From NCBI GenBank assembly GCA_023262195.1, contig JALRDM010000375.1, positions 1 through 10,976 on the forward strand: 10,976 bases of DNA, read 5' to 3'. The DNA comes from Salibacteraceae bacterium (GTDB lineage: Bacteria > Bacteroidota > Bacteroidia > Flavobacteriales_G > Salibacteraceae). The notes under the pieces were generated by a model that was not told where the DNA came from, searched no databases, and saw only the letters and a program-made list of their open reading frames with translations. Shown here piece by piece: positions 1-7,859 of the stretch. The position numbers and the translations under genes are program-made. Every line of letters starts with the position of its first letter. The first letter of the stretch is position 1.

Positions 1-599
1 AGCTCACCTACAGGCACTAGCTCTTCTACCTCCGCTACGGTTATTTTCCCCGCCATGGCCATGGCGTGATTAAAGTTTCTTGCAGTTGCGTTATAAATGA
101 GGTTGCCCGCTGTGTCTCCTTTCCAAGCTTTTACAAAAGCAAACGATGCGTCAAAGGCATGTTCTAGAATGTGAGGCTTGTTATTAAACCATCGCACTTC
201 CTTGCCCTCAGCTACCTCTGTGCCATATCCAGCTGGCGTAAAAAAAGCAGGAATTCCTGCTCCTGCCGCACGACATCGTTCAGCCAGCGTTCCTTGTGGA
301 ATGAGCTCAACCCGTAGTTCTCCGCTCAACATTTGTCGCTCAAACTCCTCGTTCTCACCCACATAAGATGAGATCATTTTCTTCACCTGCCTTTCTTCAA
401 GGAGCACACCAAGACCAAATCCATCCACGCCCGCATTATTCGAAATACACGTTAGGTCTTTTACTCCCTCTGCTTTAATGGCAGCGATTGAGTTTTCGGG
501 AATTCCACATAAACCAAACCCGCCACACATTATGGTCATGCCTGATTTTATTCCACTAATTGCGTCTTGAGCGCTCGAAACTTTTTTGTTTAATGCCAT
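1..599 (-). CDS. scoA: Succinyl-CoA:3-oxoacid CoA-transferase subunit A (partial, C-terminus beyond window)
   Basis: This is the A subunit of a family I CoA-transferase, which moves CoA between succinyl-CoA and acetoacetate or a related 3-oxoacid in the cytoplasm. The visible 199 residues start at an ATG (597-599) giving [13 protein letters not shown]. The family I signature GGFGLCGIP is at residues 26-34. It is followed by [11 protein letters not shown] (54-64), [13 protein letters not shown] (77-89) and [20 protein letters not shown] (101-120), which closely resemble the mitochondrial SCOT enzyme. The end reads [14 protein letters not shown], so only about 30-40 C-terminal residues are missing. 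The catalytic glutamate lies in subunit B, which is expected next, beyond position 1. Two bases separate this start from the stop of the PBP1A gene, so the two are probably co-transcribed. AtoD- or PcaI-type substrate use cannot be ruled out, but the match to SCOT is stronger. Confidence 0.93.
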   Translation of the reverse strand, partial: MALNKKVSSAQDAISGIKSGMTIMCGGFGLCGIPENSIAAIKAEGVKDLTCISNNAGVDGFGLGVLLEERQVKKMISSYVGENEEFERQMLSGELRVELIPQGTLAERCRAAGAGIPAFFTPAGYGTEVAEGKEVRWFNNKPHILEHAFDASFAFVKAWKGDTAGNLIYNATARNFNHAMAMAGKITVAEVEELVPVGE

Positions 600-601
600 A
601 T

Positions 602-3031
602 CTAATTTGAAAATGGATCTTGTTCATCACCACCACTGAAAGGATCGTTACCACTGGATTGTTGACGGCAGTCGAAGCTAGTGTTTTTAAGGCTTTCAGG
701 TATGTCAAAAGGCCTTGTGGTGATGTTGAGATCTTTGTTTGCCCATACCTTTTTCATGTAATAGCACCATATTGGTAATGCCGTATTTGTTCCCATACCA
801 TCGCTTGTTCTTAAAAAGCGCACGCTTCTATCTTCTGCGCCCACCCAAACTCCTGTGACCAAATCGGGCACAATACCCATGAACCAGCCGTCTGAATTGC
901 CTTGCGTAGTGCCTGTTTTTCCAGCAATCTCTACGTTATAAGGTATGTTATCATAATCTCGATCATTGTCCCATGAGGTGCGCATTCTAATGGCAGTGCC
1001 CATATTCCAGAATTCTCCCGCATGTTTTGGCCCATATTCCCCCGAGGTCACTCCCATCATCATATCAAGCATCTGATAAGCAATTTCTTCGCTCATCACC
1101 TCTTTTTCATCTTGTTCGGCCTCATAAATGATAGCCCCGGTGTTGTCTTCAATTCGCAATAAATAAATTGGATCCATTCTTCTCCCCTTATTGGCGAAAG
1201 TGCTGTAGGCTGCTGTCATTTCATAAACGCTTAAATCGGCTACGCCCAATGCAAGCGATGGAACTGGGTCAATAAAAGATTCTATTCCACACTTATGTGC
1301 ATACTCTAACGCAGCCTTTGGAGAAAACTTAGTCATTATCCATGCGGTGATGTTGTTTAGAGATTGCGCTAAGCCATATTTCAAGGTCGCTAATTCTCCA
1401 GTAAACTCATGCGAATTTCCTGGGCACCAATCCTTTTGCATTTCATAATCCTCCTTTTGAAAACAGTATTCAATGTCTGGAACCTTGTAGCACGGGTCAA
1501 TGCCTGACTCCAAGGCAAGAGCGTAAACAAAGGGCTTAAATGTGGATCCCACTTGGCGTTTGGCTGTTTGCACATGGTCATAAGCAAAATAACGGTGGTT
1601 GATGCCTCCAACCCATGCTCTTACTTGGCCTGAGTATGGATCAAGGCTCATTAACCCTGATTGCAAGAAACTCTTGTAATATCGAATGGAATCATTTGGC
1701 GAAAGCACCGTATCTATTGTACCCTGCCAACTAAACACTTTCATTGACCTCGGTGTATTGAAAATGATGTCAACGGAATCTGTAGAAACAACCCGTAATT
1801 TTTCATCAAGACCGCACTCATCCGCCTTGCAAACCCAATAATCCACTCCTTCGATGGTTTGTTGAGAAACATAGCTTCCTCTCCTGTGGCAATGGTGACA
1901 TTCTTTCCCCGTAAGCACTCTGTAGCGCTCTGTTCTTTTTCGAGCAGAACTCATCACGCTTTCAACTTGAGTGTCGGACAATCGAGCAAATGGAAAATTC
2001 TGACGTTTTTTAAGCTGCTTCGTGAACATGGGTTGCAGATATTCCTTCAAGTAGCGCTCTACTGCATACTCCGCATATTGCTGCATCCGACTATCAATGG
2101 TGGTATATATTTTCAATCCATCCGCGTAAATATTGTAAGGCTCACCGTTGGCTTTCGCAATTACATATTCATCCGTTCCCTCTTCCTTTTGATTGAGAAT
2201 TTCACGCAGCTTCAATCTTAGTGTCTCTCTAAAATAGGGCGCTGTTCCATCGCTATGATTTACGACTTGATAGTCCAAATCCAAGGGCAGTGTCTTCAAT
2301 GAATCAAATTCTTCTCGTGTGATAACTTCATTTCGTAGCATTTGGCCAAAAACCACGTTTCTGCGATGTAATACCGTATCTGGCCTTCGAATAGGGTTAA
2401 ATAGAGCAGGGTTCTTGGCCATTCCAGCGAGCATGGCCGCTTGATGTATTTCAAGCGAGTCTGGGGTAGTATTAAAATAGACCGCAGCAGCGGAATTTAT
2501 TCCAACGGCATTATTAACAAAGTCAAATCGATTGTAATACATCGCTAAAATCTCCTCCTTAGTGTAATACCGCTCCAGTTTAGCTGAAATCACATACTCC
2601 TTAATCTTTTGAACTACCCGCTTGAGTTTATTGGTTGACCTATGCTCTGTAAAAAGCATCTTGGCCAATTGCTGGGTAACCGTGCTACCCCCGCCTTTCG
2701 AGCCTAAAAAAATCATTGCTCTGATGGTGCCCAAAAAGTCAATTCCTGGATGATCGTTGAAGCGCTCATCTTCCGTTGAAATTAAAGCGCTGATTAGATG
2801 GGGGCTGAGGTTTTCGAAACGTGCATTCGTTCGGTTCTTGTAGAAATACTTTCCTAGGACTTTACCATCGATGCTATACACTTCACTTGCCAAATCGCTT
2901 TTTGGATTCTGAAGGTCTTCGATGGTGGGCATTTTTCCCAATAGCCCATAGTTAGCAGCTATAAAAAGTGAAACAATGCTCACTATTCCTAAGAGGAATA
3001 GAAGCCAAAACCAAATGATATATTTTCTCAT
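602..3031 (-). CDS. mrcA: Bifunctional penicillin-binding protein 1A (GT51 transglycosylase / transpeptidase)
   Basis: This class A penicillin-binding protein polymerises lipid II into glycan strands and cross-links the peptides, anchored in the inner membrane with its catalytic domains in the periplasm. Of 809 residues, 5-28 are a hydrophobic anchor after a short basic N-terminus. The GT51 domain covers roughly 50-230: catalytic Glu87 in [20 protein letters not shown] at 113-125, and [17 protein letters not shown] at 151-167. The transpeptidase has all three motifs: STFK (Ser496-Lys499), SLN (557-559) and KTGTT (705-709). Cysteines 514, 523 and 536 lie in a stretch ([10 protein letters not shown]...WCPGN) that I recall as common in Bacteroidota homologues. 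Unusual is an insertion at about 365-420 with Cys378, Cys381, Cys401 and Cys406. The gene starts 18 bases after gldH and ends 2 bases before scoA. The symbol is family-level; the function is certain. Confidence 0.96.
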   Translation of the reverse strand: MRKYIIWFWLLFLLGIVSIVSLFIAANYGLLGKMPTIEDLQNPKSDLASEVYSIDGKVLGKYFYKNRTNARFENLSPHLISALISTEDERFNDHPGIDFLGTIRAMIFLGSKGGGSTVTQQLAKMLFTEHRSTNKLKRVVQKIKEYVISAKLERYYTKEEILAMYYNRFDFVNNAVGINSAAAVYFNTTPDSLEIHQAAMLAGMAKNPALFNPIRRPDTVLHRRNVVFGQMLRNEVITREEFDSLKTLPLDLDYQVVNHSDGTAPYFRETLRLKLREILNQKEEGTDEYVIAKANGEPYNIYADGLKIYTTIDSRMQQYAEYAVERYLKEYLQPMFTKQLKKRQNFPFARLSDTQVESVMSSARKRTERYRVLTGKECHHCHRRGSYVSQQTIEGVDYWVCKADECGLDEKLRVVSTDSVDIIFNTPRSMKVFSWQGTIDTVLSPNDSIRYYKSFLQSGLMSLDPYSGQVRAWVGGINHRYFAYDHVQTAKRQVGSTFKPFVYALALESGIDPCYKVPDIEYCFQKEDYEMQKDWCPGNSHEFTGELATLKYGLAQSLNNITAWIMTKFSPKAALEYAHKCGIESFIDPVPSLALGVADLSVYEMTAAYSTFANKGRRMDPIYLLRIEDNTGAIIYEAEQDEKEVMSEEIAYQMLDMMMGVTSGEYGPKHAGEFWNMGTAIRMRTSWDNDRDYDNIPYNVEIAGKTGTTQGNSDGWFMGIVPDLVTGVWVGAEDRSVRFLRTSDGMGTNTALPIWCYYMKKVWANKDLNITTRPFDIPESLKNTSFDCRQQSSGNDPFSGGDEQDPFSN
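1814..1900 (-). other. Four-cysteine (zinc-ribbon-like) insertion in PBP1A
   Basis: This segment encodes residues 378-406 of PBP1A, between the transglycosylase and transpeptidase domains. The pattern is CxxC, 19 residues, then CxxxxC (CHHCHRRG ... VCKADECG). The spacing resembles a small zinc ribbon or rubredoxin-like knuckle. It interrupts a linker that in related proteins, as I recall them, runs directly from the RY(x)L region to the FNTP..MKVFSW strand (here 424-434). The flanking sequence is intact and in frame, so this is an insertion, not a frameshift. Metal binding or disulfide pairing is inferred from the cysteine pattern only. Confidence 0.6.
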
Positions 3032-3049
3032 AAAACGCTGGTTGGCAAG

Positions 3050-3514
3050 TTATTCACTTGCTTCCGAAATACGTAACCCGATGTCATAAATTTCGTGAAT
3101 AGTGTCGGGTCTCATTGCGTGCTGAATTTCAAATTTGTACACACCAGTCTGTGAGAACCGCTGATTAATTTTAAACAACACTTGGTTGTCTAAAATATCT
3201 CCTATTCCAGAGCCGTACCACTGACCTTCTTTAGAGGCAAGTGGGCAGTCTATCGTGTCAATTGTATAAGTGTTGTTGGGACTATAGGTCTTGAAGAATA
3301 CAATGAGGTTTTGATATCTGAAGTCTCCGCCATGCCTAACCTGAATGAAGTAGTTGTATGGAGTTTGGATGTCGGTAACCTGCTTTTGAAAAGTAGCCGT
3401 GGCGTTATACTCCCACGCTTGATTTTCCACTGGAATTGTTTCATTTAGTAAGTCCGGTTGGGCACAACCATAGAGCATTACAAACAATAAAAAGCACAGA
3501 ATTCTCAACGTCAC
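3050..3514 (-). CDS. gldH: Gliding motility lipoprotein GldH
   Basis: GldH is a lipoprotein of the Bacteroidota gliding machinery; in gliding flavobacteria its loss abolishes movement, but its molecular role is not settled. The frame stays open upstream to an ATG at 3616, but that would overlap ricT by 95 bases and put about 34 charged residues before the signal peptide. I choose the GTG at 3512-3514, 7 bases after the ricT stop, giving 154 residues; a TTG at 3506-3508 is also possible. The signal peptide TLRILCFLLFVMLYGC ends in a lipobox, LYGC, with lipidated Cys17. Family marks follow: PYNYFIQVRHGGDFRYQNL (52-70), GSGIGD (101-106), the QHAMR segment (131-135) and a C-terminal GLRI strand. 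The length is normal for the family. It lies between ricT and PBP1A, evidently in one operon. Its presence suggests, but does not prove, that the organism glides. Confidence 0.87.
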   Translation of the reverse strand: MTLRILCFLLFVMLYGCAQPDLLNETIPVENQAWEYNATATFQKQVTDIQTPYNYFIQVRHGGDFRYQNLIVFFKTYSPNNTYTIDTIDCPLASKEGQWYGSGIGDILDNQVLFKINQRFSQTGVYKFEIQHAMRPDTIHEIYDIGLRISEASE

Positions 3515-3521
3515 TTTTCGA

Positions 3522-4691
3522 CTATGGTTTTGATGGTTTTGGACTCGGCTTATTCTTATCTCTTCGTTTGTTTCTTCGTTTCTTCCCTTTTGGTTTTTTA
3601 CTCTTGTCCTTATCAAACCGTGTTAGATCGTCTTGTCCCACAACATTCTCGAAAACCGGTTCGGCTGTTTGTTGGGAAACGTGGCTAAAACCAAGTAAAT
3701 CTTCCACTTCTTTGCCTTTCTCGTTAATCGCTATCACCTCTTTCACCCGATCAATTTTGAGAGGAATAAACTCGTTTGGGGCGGATGCGTATGAGTACCA
3801 CATTAAACCCTTAAAAATGTCGCTCTTTTGATGAAACGCCACTCCTTTTTTAGTCTTCAATTTTATCTTGGAGCTTGGAAAGTGCTGCACCGCGTCCATG
3901 TACGAGTCCAGCTCATAGTTTAAACAGCACTTTAGTTTACCGCACTGACCCGCTAGTTTCATCGGGTTTATACTTAGCTGTTGGTATCGTGCGGCTGAAG
4001 TAGAAACTGTTCGAAAGTCAGTAAGCCAGGTGCTACAGCACAGCTCTCTCCCGCAAGAGCCAATTCCCCCAACGCGCCCAGCCTCCTGTCTAGAGCCGAT
4101 TTGTCGCATCTCAATCCGAACCCGAAAGCGGTCGGCTAATACCTTTATCAGCTGGCGAAAATCTATCCTCTGCTCTGCGATATAGTAAAACGTGGCTCGT
4201 GTTTTGTCCGCTTGGTATTCAACATCGCTAAGCTTCATTGAAAGGTTTAATTCTCTGATCGTTTGCCTAGTTTTTACCAAGGTTTCTCTCTCTAGAAGAT
4301 GAGCTTCCTTCCAAATATTTATATCCTCTTCGGTTGCCTTACGTATGACCTTTGGCGTTGACTTTTGTGATGGGTCAATTTTATTTTTTTTCATCTGCAG
4401 CCTTACCAGCTCACCTGTCAACGAAACCATACCAACGTCATAGCCAGGCATTGTTTCCACCGCTACAACGTCACCAACAGAAAGTGAAAGTTTGTCAGAG
4501 TTTAAAAAGTATTCTTTCCGGGTGTTTTTAAATCTCACCTCTACGTATTGGTCGCCAGCCGATCGGCTCATCCCTGCTAGCCAATCAAACACCTCTAGCT
4601 TGTTGCAACCACTTGTGCCGCAATTTCCATTGTTTTTACATCCTTTTGGGGTGGTTCCACACCCTCCGCTACTGCAATTACCGCATCCCAT
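3522..4691 (-). CDS. ricT: RicT-like PSP1-domain iron-sulfur regulatory protein
   Basis: This is a PSP1-domain protein of the RicT (YaaT) family. In Bacillus subtilis RicT forms an iron-sulfur complex with RicA and RicF that affects RNase Y-dependent mRNA maturation, sporulation and competence; the Bacteroidota role is not known to me. The 389 residues begin with a glycine-cysteine tail (Cys3, 6, 11, 18, 24, 29). The PSP1 core spans about 75-280, with RVGGIGSCGRELCCSTWL (206-223; Cys213, 218, 219) and NPMKLAGQCGKLKCCLNYE (242-260; Cys250, 255, 256). The six core cysteines are the family signature and plausible cluster ligands. Residues 360-389 are a lysine-rich, probably disordered tail. The ATG at 4689-4691 sits 6 bases after a -7 box. 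RicA and RicF are not in this window, so the complex may differ here. Confidence 0.92.
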   Translation of the reverse strand: MGCGNCSSGGCGTTPKGCKNNGNCGTSGCNKLEVFDWLAGMSRSAGDQYVEVRFKNTRKEYFLNSDKLSLSVGDVVAVETMPGYDVGMVSLTGELVRLQMKKNKIDPSQKSTPKVIRKATEEDINIWKEAHLLERETLVKTRQTIRELNLSMKLSDVEYQADKTRATFYYIAEQRIDFRQLIKVLADRFRVRIEMRQIGSRQEAGRVGGIGSCGRELCCSTWLTDFRTVSTSAARYQQLSINPMKLAGQCGKLKCCLNYELDSYMDAVQHFPSSKIKLKTKKGVAFHQKSDIFKGLMWYSYASAPNEFIPLKIDRVKEVIAINEKGKEVEDLLGFSHVSQQTAEPVFENVVGQDDLTRFDKDKSKKPKGKKRRNKRRDKNKPSPKPSKP

Positions 4692-4697
4692 TATTCA

Positions 4698-4705
4698 CAA
4701 ACGTA
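4698..4705 (-). promoter_or_regulatory. Bacteroidota -7 box upstream of ricT
   Basis: On the minus strand this reads TACGTTTG, a full match to the Bacteroidota primary-sigma -7 element TAnnTTTG. Only 6 bases separate it from the ricT ATG. Transcription would then begin at or within a few bases of the start codon. There is no good -33 TTG; the nearest candidate is TGG at 4726-4728, with a 20-base spacer. It would drive ricT-gldH-PBP1A-scoA. Confidence 0.45.
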
Positions 4706-4739
4706 AGTTGTTTTAACCATTATTTCCATTATCCTCAAT

Positions 4740-5900
4740 CTAGCTGTGTTCTTCGTTCTGAGCTGCGGTTTTCTTTCCAGAATGAATCAATCGAATAGCC
4801 TTAATACTTGAATCAAACCAAACAATCTTTTGGTTTAAATTGCTTTGAATGTCTTTTGTGGCCTCCTCTAAAAGATGCAGAAAGCCTTGAGCATTGGCGA
4901 TGTTGATGAAAGGAGAGAAGTCTCTGAAAAATTTTGCTTCATCGCCAGGTGAATTTATCTCACTGTTGAGCCATGCCATCCGATAGCAGCGGTCAATTAT
5001 AATAAGCGCTTCTTCACAGAAATACTTTTGTTCATCACGTGTGTTTTTTGACATTTTATCACTCCACTTCAACAATCCTTCAAGGTCTCTAGAGTATGCC
5101 AGCCTCATCCAAACTTGAAATTCTTTAAGCCATGGTTCTTCTTCTTCAAACACATGCTTGATTGCTTTACTCACATTGCCTTCTGACCTATTTGCAGAAA
5201 TTCTTGCCTGATTTTCTGAAGCATCAAACTGCCTTACTAAAAAATGAGCGAGCTCTTCTTCGGAAATTATTTCTTCTTTGAAGATCTGTACGCGCGAAAC
5301 AATGGTTGGGAGCAGTAGCGCAGGGGTACTCGTAATCAGAATAAAGACCGTCTTATCTGTCGGCTCTTCCAGATTTTTGAGAATTTTATTGGCGAACGAG
5401 TGGTTCATTTTCTCAGCATGCCAAATGATGAATACACGGTACCTCCCACCGTGCGCCCTGAGCGTCAGCTTCTTTCTTACACTTGTTACATCTTCATCGC
5501 CAATAAATCCTTGCTTTTTCTCAATATCAATGCGTTTATACCATTCTGCAAGGGTTAAAAAGGGGTGTTGGGTCAGCGCCTCTCTCCACTCTGGATAAAA
5601 GTTGTCTGAAAAACGCTGCTCTGCCCGTTTGAATCTAGAATTTGTGTTATTCGGAAAAACATAGTGCATGTCTGGATGCGCATGTTGCATTGTTTTAACG
5701 CACTGCGGACACTCATCACAAGGGTCTCCGCCTTGCCTATTTTCACACAACAGCATTCTTGCTAAGTGAATAGCAATCGCAAGGCCCGACCCTCCGGGGC
5801 GCTCGTGGATTAGTATCGAATGCGGCACGCGTGACTCATCCACAAGCTGTCGAAAACTGTTGACGATTTTGGTTTGCCCCGGAATTTGATAAAAAGCCAT
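4740..5900 (-). CDS. holB: DNA polymerase III subunit delta' (clamp loader)
   Basis: Delta' is the stator of the replicative clamp loader, which places the beta clamp on primed DNA. The frame opens at an ATG at 5921, but homologous sequence begins at MAFYQIPGQ, so I use the ATG at 5898-5900, giving 386 residues. The expected order is seen: RVPHSILIH (24-32), a degenerate P-loop PGGSGLAIA without the Walker lysine (35-43), a zinc module with Cys52, 61, 64 and 67, the YRVFIIWHAEKM strand (154-165), LKNLEEP (174-180) and TIVSRVQ (199-205). The arginine of the SRC motif, which serves the neighbouring ATPase site, is kept although the cysteine is valine. Loss of ATP binding fits delta' and argues against DnaX. 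ricT begins 48 bases downstream. Upstream, only weak promoter-like boxes are visible, for example CAACTTTG on the minus strand at 5919-5926. Confidence 0.9.
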   Translation of the reverse strand: MAFYQIPGQTKIVNSFRQLVDESRVPHSILIHERPGGSGLAIAIHLARMLLCENRQGGDPCDECPQCVKTMQHAHPDMHYVFPNNTNSRFKRAEQRFSDNFYPEWREALTQHPFLTLAEWYKRIDIEKKQGFIGDEDVTSVRKKLTLRAHGGRYRVFIIWHAEKMNHSFANKILKNLEEPTDKTVFILITSTPALLLPTIVSRVQIFKEEIISEEELAHFLVRQFDASENQARISANRSEGNVSKAIKHVFEEEEPWLKEFQVWMRLAYSRDLEGLLKWSDKMSKNTRDEQKYFCEEALIIIDRCYRMAWLNSEINSPGDEAKFFRDFSPFINIANAQGFLHLLEEATKDIQSNLNQKIVWFDSSIKAIRLIHSGKKTAAQNEEHS

Positions 5901-6011
5901 ATGATGCTTGTAATAGCCCAAAGTTGCAAATTGGAATCAACATAAGAGTGTGATTTCAATGTCGATGAAACTTTGGTTTTTTAAGTAATAATCTCAAGCG
6001 GTTCATTAGAG

Positions 6012-6042
6012 TTTGTTACAATGGTTTCAAACCACATTTTTG
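6012..6042 (+). promoter_or_regulatory. Predicted pgk promoter
   Basis: A TTTG -33 element at 6012-6015 is followed after 19 bases by CATTTTTG (6035-6042), one mismatch from TAnnTTTG. The predicted start of transcription is close to 6048, leaving a leader of about 15 bases before the pgk ATG at 6063. An earlier in-frame ATG at 6021 falls inside this promoter, which supports the later start. Confidence 0.5.
6022..6034. promoter_or_regulatory. Perfect dyad in the pgk promoter spacer (possible operator)
   Basis: TGGTTT-C-AAACCA is a perfect inverted repeat with 6-base arms around one central base. It fills the spacer between the predicted -33 and -7 elements of pgk, ending directly before the -7 box. 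A further TGGTTT half-site lies upstream at 5974-5979. A bound protein here would cover the promoter. The regulator is unknown, and a short dyad can occur by chance. Confidence 0.3.
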
Positions 6043-6062
6043 CAGCCTTATTACATACTCAA

Positions 6063-7250
6063 ATGAAAACAGTTGAAAGTTTTGACTTTAGTGGGAAAAG
6101 AGCGTTGATTCGAGTAGATTTTAATGTTCCACTCGATGATTCATTAAATGTTAGTGATGATACGAGGATAAGGGCTGCGCTCCCTACCATCAATAAGATA
6201 CTCAGTGATGGTGGATCGGTAGTGCTCATGTCTCATTTGGGTCGGCCTAAGGGCGGACCCGAAGAAAAATTCTCTCTAAACAACTTATCACAAACCATAA
6301 GCAGCTTGTTGTCGCGACCCGTGAAATTTGCAAAGGATTGTATCTCAAAGGAGGCCCAAACGATGAGTTCGGAGCTAAAGCCGGGTGAGGTGCTCCTACT
6401 TGAAAATTTAAGGTTTTATGAAGAAGAAAAGAAGGGTGATGCGTCTTTCGCTGAAGCTCTAAGCAAGCATGGAGATGTGTATGTAAACGATGCCTTTGGA
6501 ACGGCCCATAGGGCACATGCCTCAACTGCAATTGTGGTGCAATATTTTCAAACTAAGCTCTTCGGTAAACTTCTCGCTGCTGAAATACAAAATGCACAAA
6601 AAGTGCTTGACAGCTCACAACATCCATTTACAGCCATCATCGGTGGCGCTAAGGTGAGTAGCAAGATTGAAGTCATTACCAATCTTCTTGACAAAATTGA
6701 CAACCTCATTATTGGAGGAGGCATGGCATATACTTTTATTCGAGCTCAGGGCGGAGAAATTGGCAACTCGCTTGTAGAGCTTGATTTTCTTGATACTGCA
6801 AACAAAACATTGTCCCAAGCAAGAGATAAAAGTGTAGCCGTTTATTTGCCCGTTGATTCTGTTGTAGCTAACAAGTTTGACAATAATGCTGAGCGAAAAA
6901 TCATACAATCAGACCAAATTACTTCCGGCTGGATGGGCCTAGATATTGGGCCTAAGGCCATTAAAGAATATGGTGAAGTGATTCAATCAAGCAAAACAAT
7001 CTTGTGGAATGGTCCCGCAGGAGTATTTGAGCTATCAAATTTCGCGCAAGGAACAAAGTCTTTAGGTTTGTCGATAGCACAAGCAACCTCTATAGGTGCA
7101 TACTCATTGGTGGGCGGTGGCGATAGTGTGGCTGCGGCCAAGCAGTTTGGTGTTGCTGATAAAATGAGTTTTATAAGCACCGGTGGTGGTGCAATGCTAG
7201 AATTCCTAGAAGGAAAAACGCTTCCTGGTGTGGCTGTCTTGTCGGCATAG
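6063..7250 (+). CDS. pgk: Phosphoglycerate kinase
   Basis: This glycolytic enzyme transfers phosphate from 1,3-bisphosphoglycerate to ADP, making ATP and 3-phosphoglycerate, and works in reverse in gluconeogenesis. With the start at ATG 6063 it has 395 residues, the usual bacterial length. All family motifs are present: RVDFNVP (17-23) and SHLGRP (57-62) for the phosphoglycerate side, ENLRF (114-118), NDAFGTAHR (142-150), GGAKVSSK (194-201), LWNGPAGVFE (314-323), GGGDSVAA (351-358) and STGGGAMLEFLEG (372-384) for nucleotide binding and the hinge. The frame stays open 14 codons upstream to an ATG at 6021, but those residues lack homology and overlap the promoter. The gene diverges from holB and converges on cvpA, with 7 bases between the stops. 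It is not clustered with gap or other glycolytic genes here. Confidence 0.98.
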   Translation: MKTVESFDFSGKRALIRVDFNVPLDDSLNVSDDTRIRAALPTINKILSDGGSVVLMSHLGRPKGGPEEKFSLNNLSQTISSLLSRPVKFAKDCISKEAQTMSSELKPGEVLLLENLRFYEEEKKGDASFAEALSKHGDVYVNDAFGTAHRAHASTAIVVQYFQTKLFGKLLAAEIQNAQKVLDSSQHPFTAIIGGAKVSSKIEVITNLLDKIDNLIIGGGMAYTFIRAQGGEIGNSLVELDFLDTANKTLSQARDKSVAVYLPVDSVVANKFDNNAERKIIQSDQITSGWMGLDIGPKAIKEYGEVIQSSKTILWNGPAGVFELSNFAQGTKSLGLSIAQATSIGAYSLVGGGDSVAAAKQFGVADKMSFISTGGGAMLEFLEGKTLPGVAVLSA

Positions 7251-7255
7251 ACAAG
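7238..7255. terminator. Small hairpin between convergent pgk and cvpA
   Basis: CTTGTC (7238-7243) and GACAAG (7250-7255) form a perfect 6-base stem with a 6-base loop that contains most of the pgk stop codon. It sits where the two convergent genes meet, so it could stop transcription from either side. The stem is short, only half G+C, and has no strong T run on either strand, so the call is tentative. Confidence 0.25.
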
Positions 7256-7257
7256 CT

Positions 7258-7815
7258 CTATTCTTCCGTAGTTTCTGTTGACGCTTCAAATAACGGAGTC
7301 ATTATTTTCTCTGTTTTCTCCATCCAATTGCTTTCGGTTAGTACCGGTAGCAAGGTCGGGGCTGCCTTAAGCACGGGCTCAAATAGCAAGCTATCTTCTG
7401 GTTTTGATTTTGTCATCACCGGAACTAATTGATCAAACCACGAAACCACGTTGAGAATGATAGATAAAATCAGCGCCATTTTGATCAATCCGAAACAAGC
7501 TCCAGCCAGCTTATTTACAAGCTTTAGGGCCACTAGATTTACCGCTCGTTCAATAATCTTGGCTAGTGCATACACCCCAAAAACAACCGCAGCAAACGTT
7601 ATAATAAATGAAACATAACCCACCCATGTGCCTTGCGCTTCAAATGCCTCAATGATATAATCAGCTATAAGCTCAGAAAAATTCGCTGCGATGTATATAC
7701 CCGCAATTAAGGCCGCAATTGAGGCCAGTTCAATGATAAGGCCCTTCCTAAAGCCTTTCCAACCGGCAAGCGCCAGTGGTATGAAAATTATTATATCCCA
7801 GTGATTGAAATCCAC
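7258..7815 (-). CDS. cvpA: CvpA family inner-membrane protein
   Basis: CvpA proteins are small inner-membrane proteins first tied to colicin V production and more broadly to envelope and stress phenotypes; their biochemical role is unknown. The 185 residues hold four predicted membrane segments at about 6-18, 26-44, 63-84 and 104-126. The family's N-terminal block is seen as DIIIFIPLALAGWKGFRKG with IIELAS following (7-32). The C-terminal 50 residues are hydrophilic and end in an acidic tail, ETTEE. The start is a GTG at 7813-7815; no ATG lies near, and the homology begins right there. A TACATTTG box ends 5 bases before this GTG, so the message may lack a leader. The gene converges on pgk and diverges from the small plus-strand gene at 7865. 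Confidence 0.88.
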   Translation of the reverse strand: MDFNHWDIIIFIPLALAGWKGFRKGLIIELASIAALIAGIYIAANFSELIADYIIEAFEAQGTWVGYVSFIITFAAVVFGVYALAKIIERAVNLVALKLVNKLAGACFGLIKMALILSIILNVVSWFDQLVPVMTKSKPEDSLLFEPVLKAAPTLLPVLTESNWMEKTEKIMTPLFEASTETTEE

Positions 7816-7820
7816 TGAGT

Positions 7821-7849
7821 CAAATGTAGATTGGTAAGTCTATGTTGAA
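7821..7849 (-). promoter_or_regulatory. Predicted cvpA promoter
   Basis: On the minus strand TACATTTG (7821-7828) matches TAnnTTTG fully. Eighteen bases further upstream is TTC (7847-7849), one mismatch from the -33 TTG. Five bases separate the -7 box from the cvpA GTG, so transcription should start at or next to the start codon. The element interlocks with the opposite promoter at 7831-7859. Confidence 0.55.
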
Positions 7850-7859
7850 CTTAATTTTG
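7831..7859 (+). promoter_or_regulatory. Predicted promoter of the small conserved gene at 7865
   Basis: TTG at 7831-7833, an 18-base spacer and TAATTTTG at 7852-7859 form a full match to the Bacteroidota promoter consensus. The ATG follows only 5 bases after the -7 box, so a leaderless or nearly leaderless transcript is expected. This is the best promoter match in the window. Confidence 0.65.

Noticed and set aside
1859..2221. Open frame of 120 codons on the plus strand
   Set aside because: It is antisense to the PBP1A coding region, with no promoter, motif or plausible protein composition.
3515..3616. N-terminal extension of GldH from an ATG at 3616
   Set aside because: It would overlap ricT by 95 bases and place 34 charged residues before a clear lipoprotein signal peptide; the GTG at 3514 fits spacing and signal.
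3436..3831. Open frame of 131 codons on the plus strand, rich in Phe, Leu and Ser
   Set aside because: It is antisense to gldH and the lysine-rich tail of ricT; its hydrophobic look is the complement of lysine codons.
5734..5800. Possible inactivation of the clamp loader because the P-loop lysine is missing
   Set aside because: Delta' does not need ATP binding; loss of the lysine with the SRC arginine kept is normal for the subunit.
5901..5921. Seven extra N-terminal residues on delta' (MGYYKHH)
   Set aside because: Recognisable homology starts at the next methionine (5900), and the extension overlaps weak promoter-like boxes.
6021..6062. Upstream ATG for phosphoglycerate kinase
   Set aside because: It lies inside the predicted promoter, and the 14 added residues are not part of the family.
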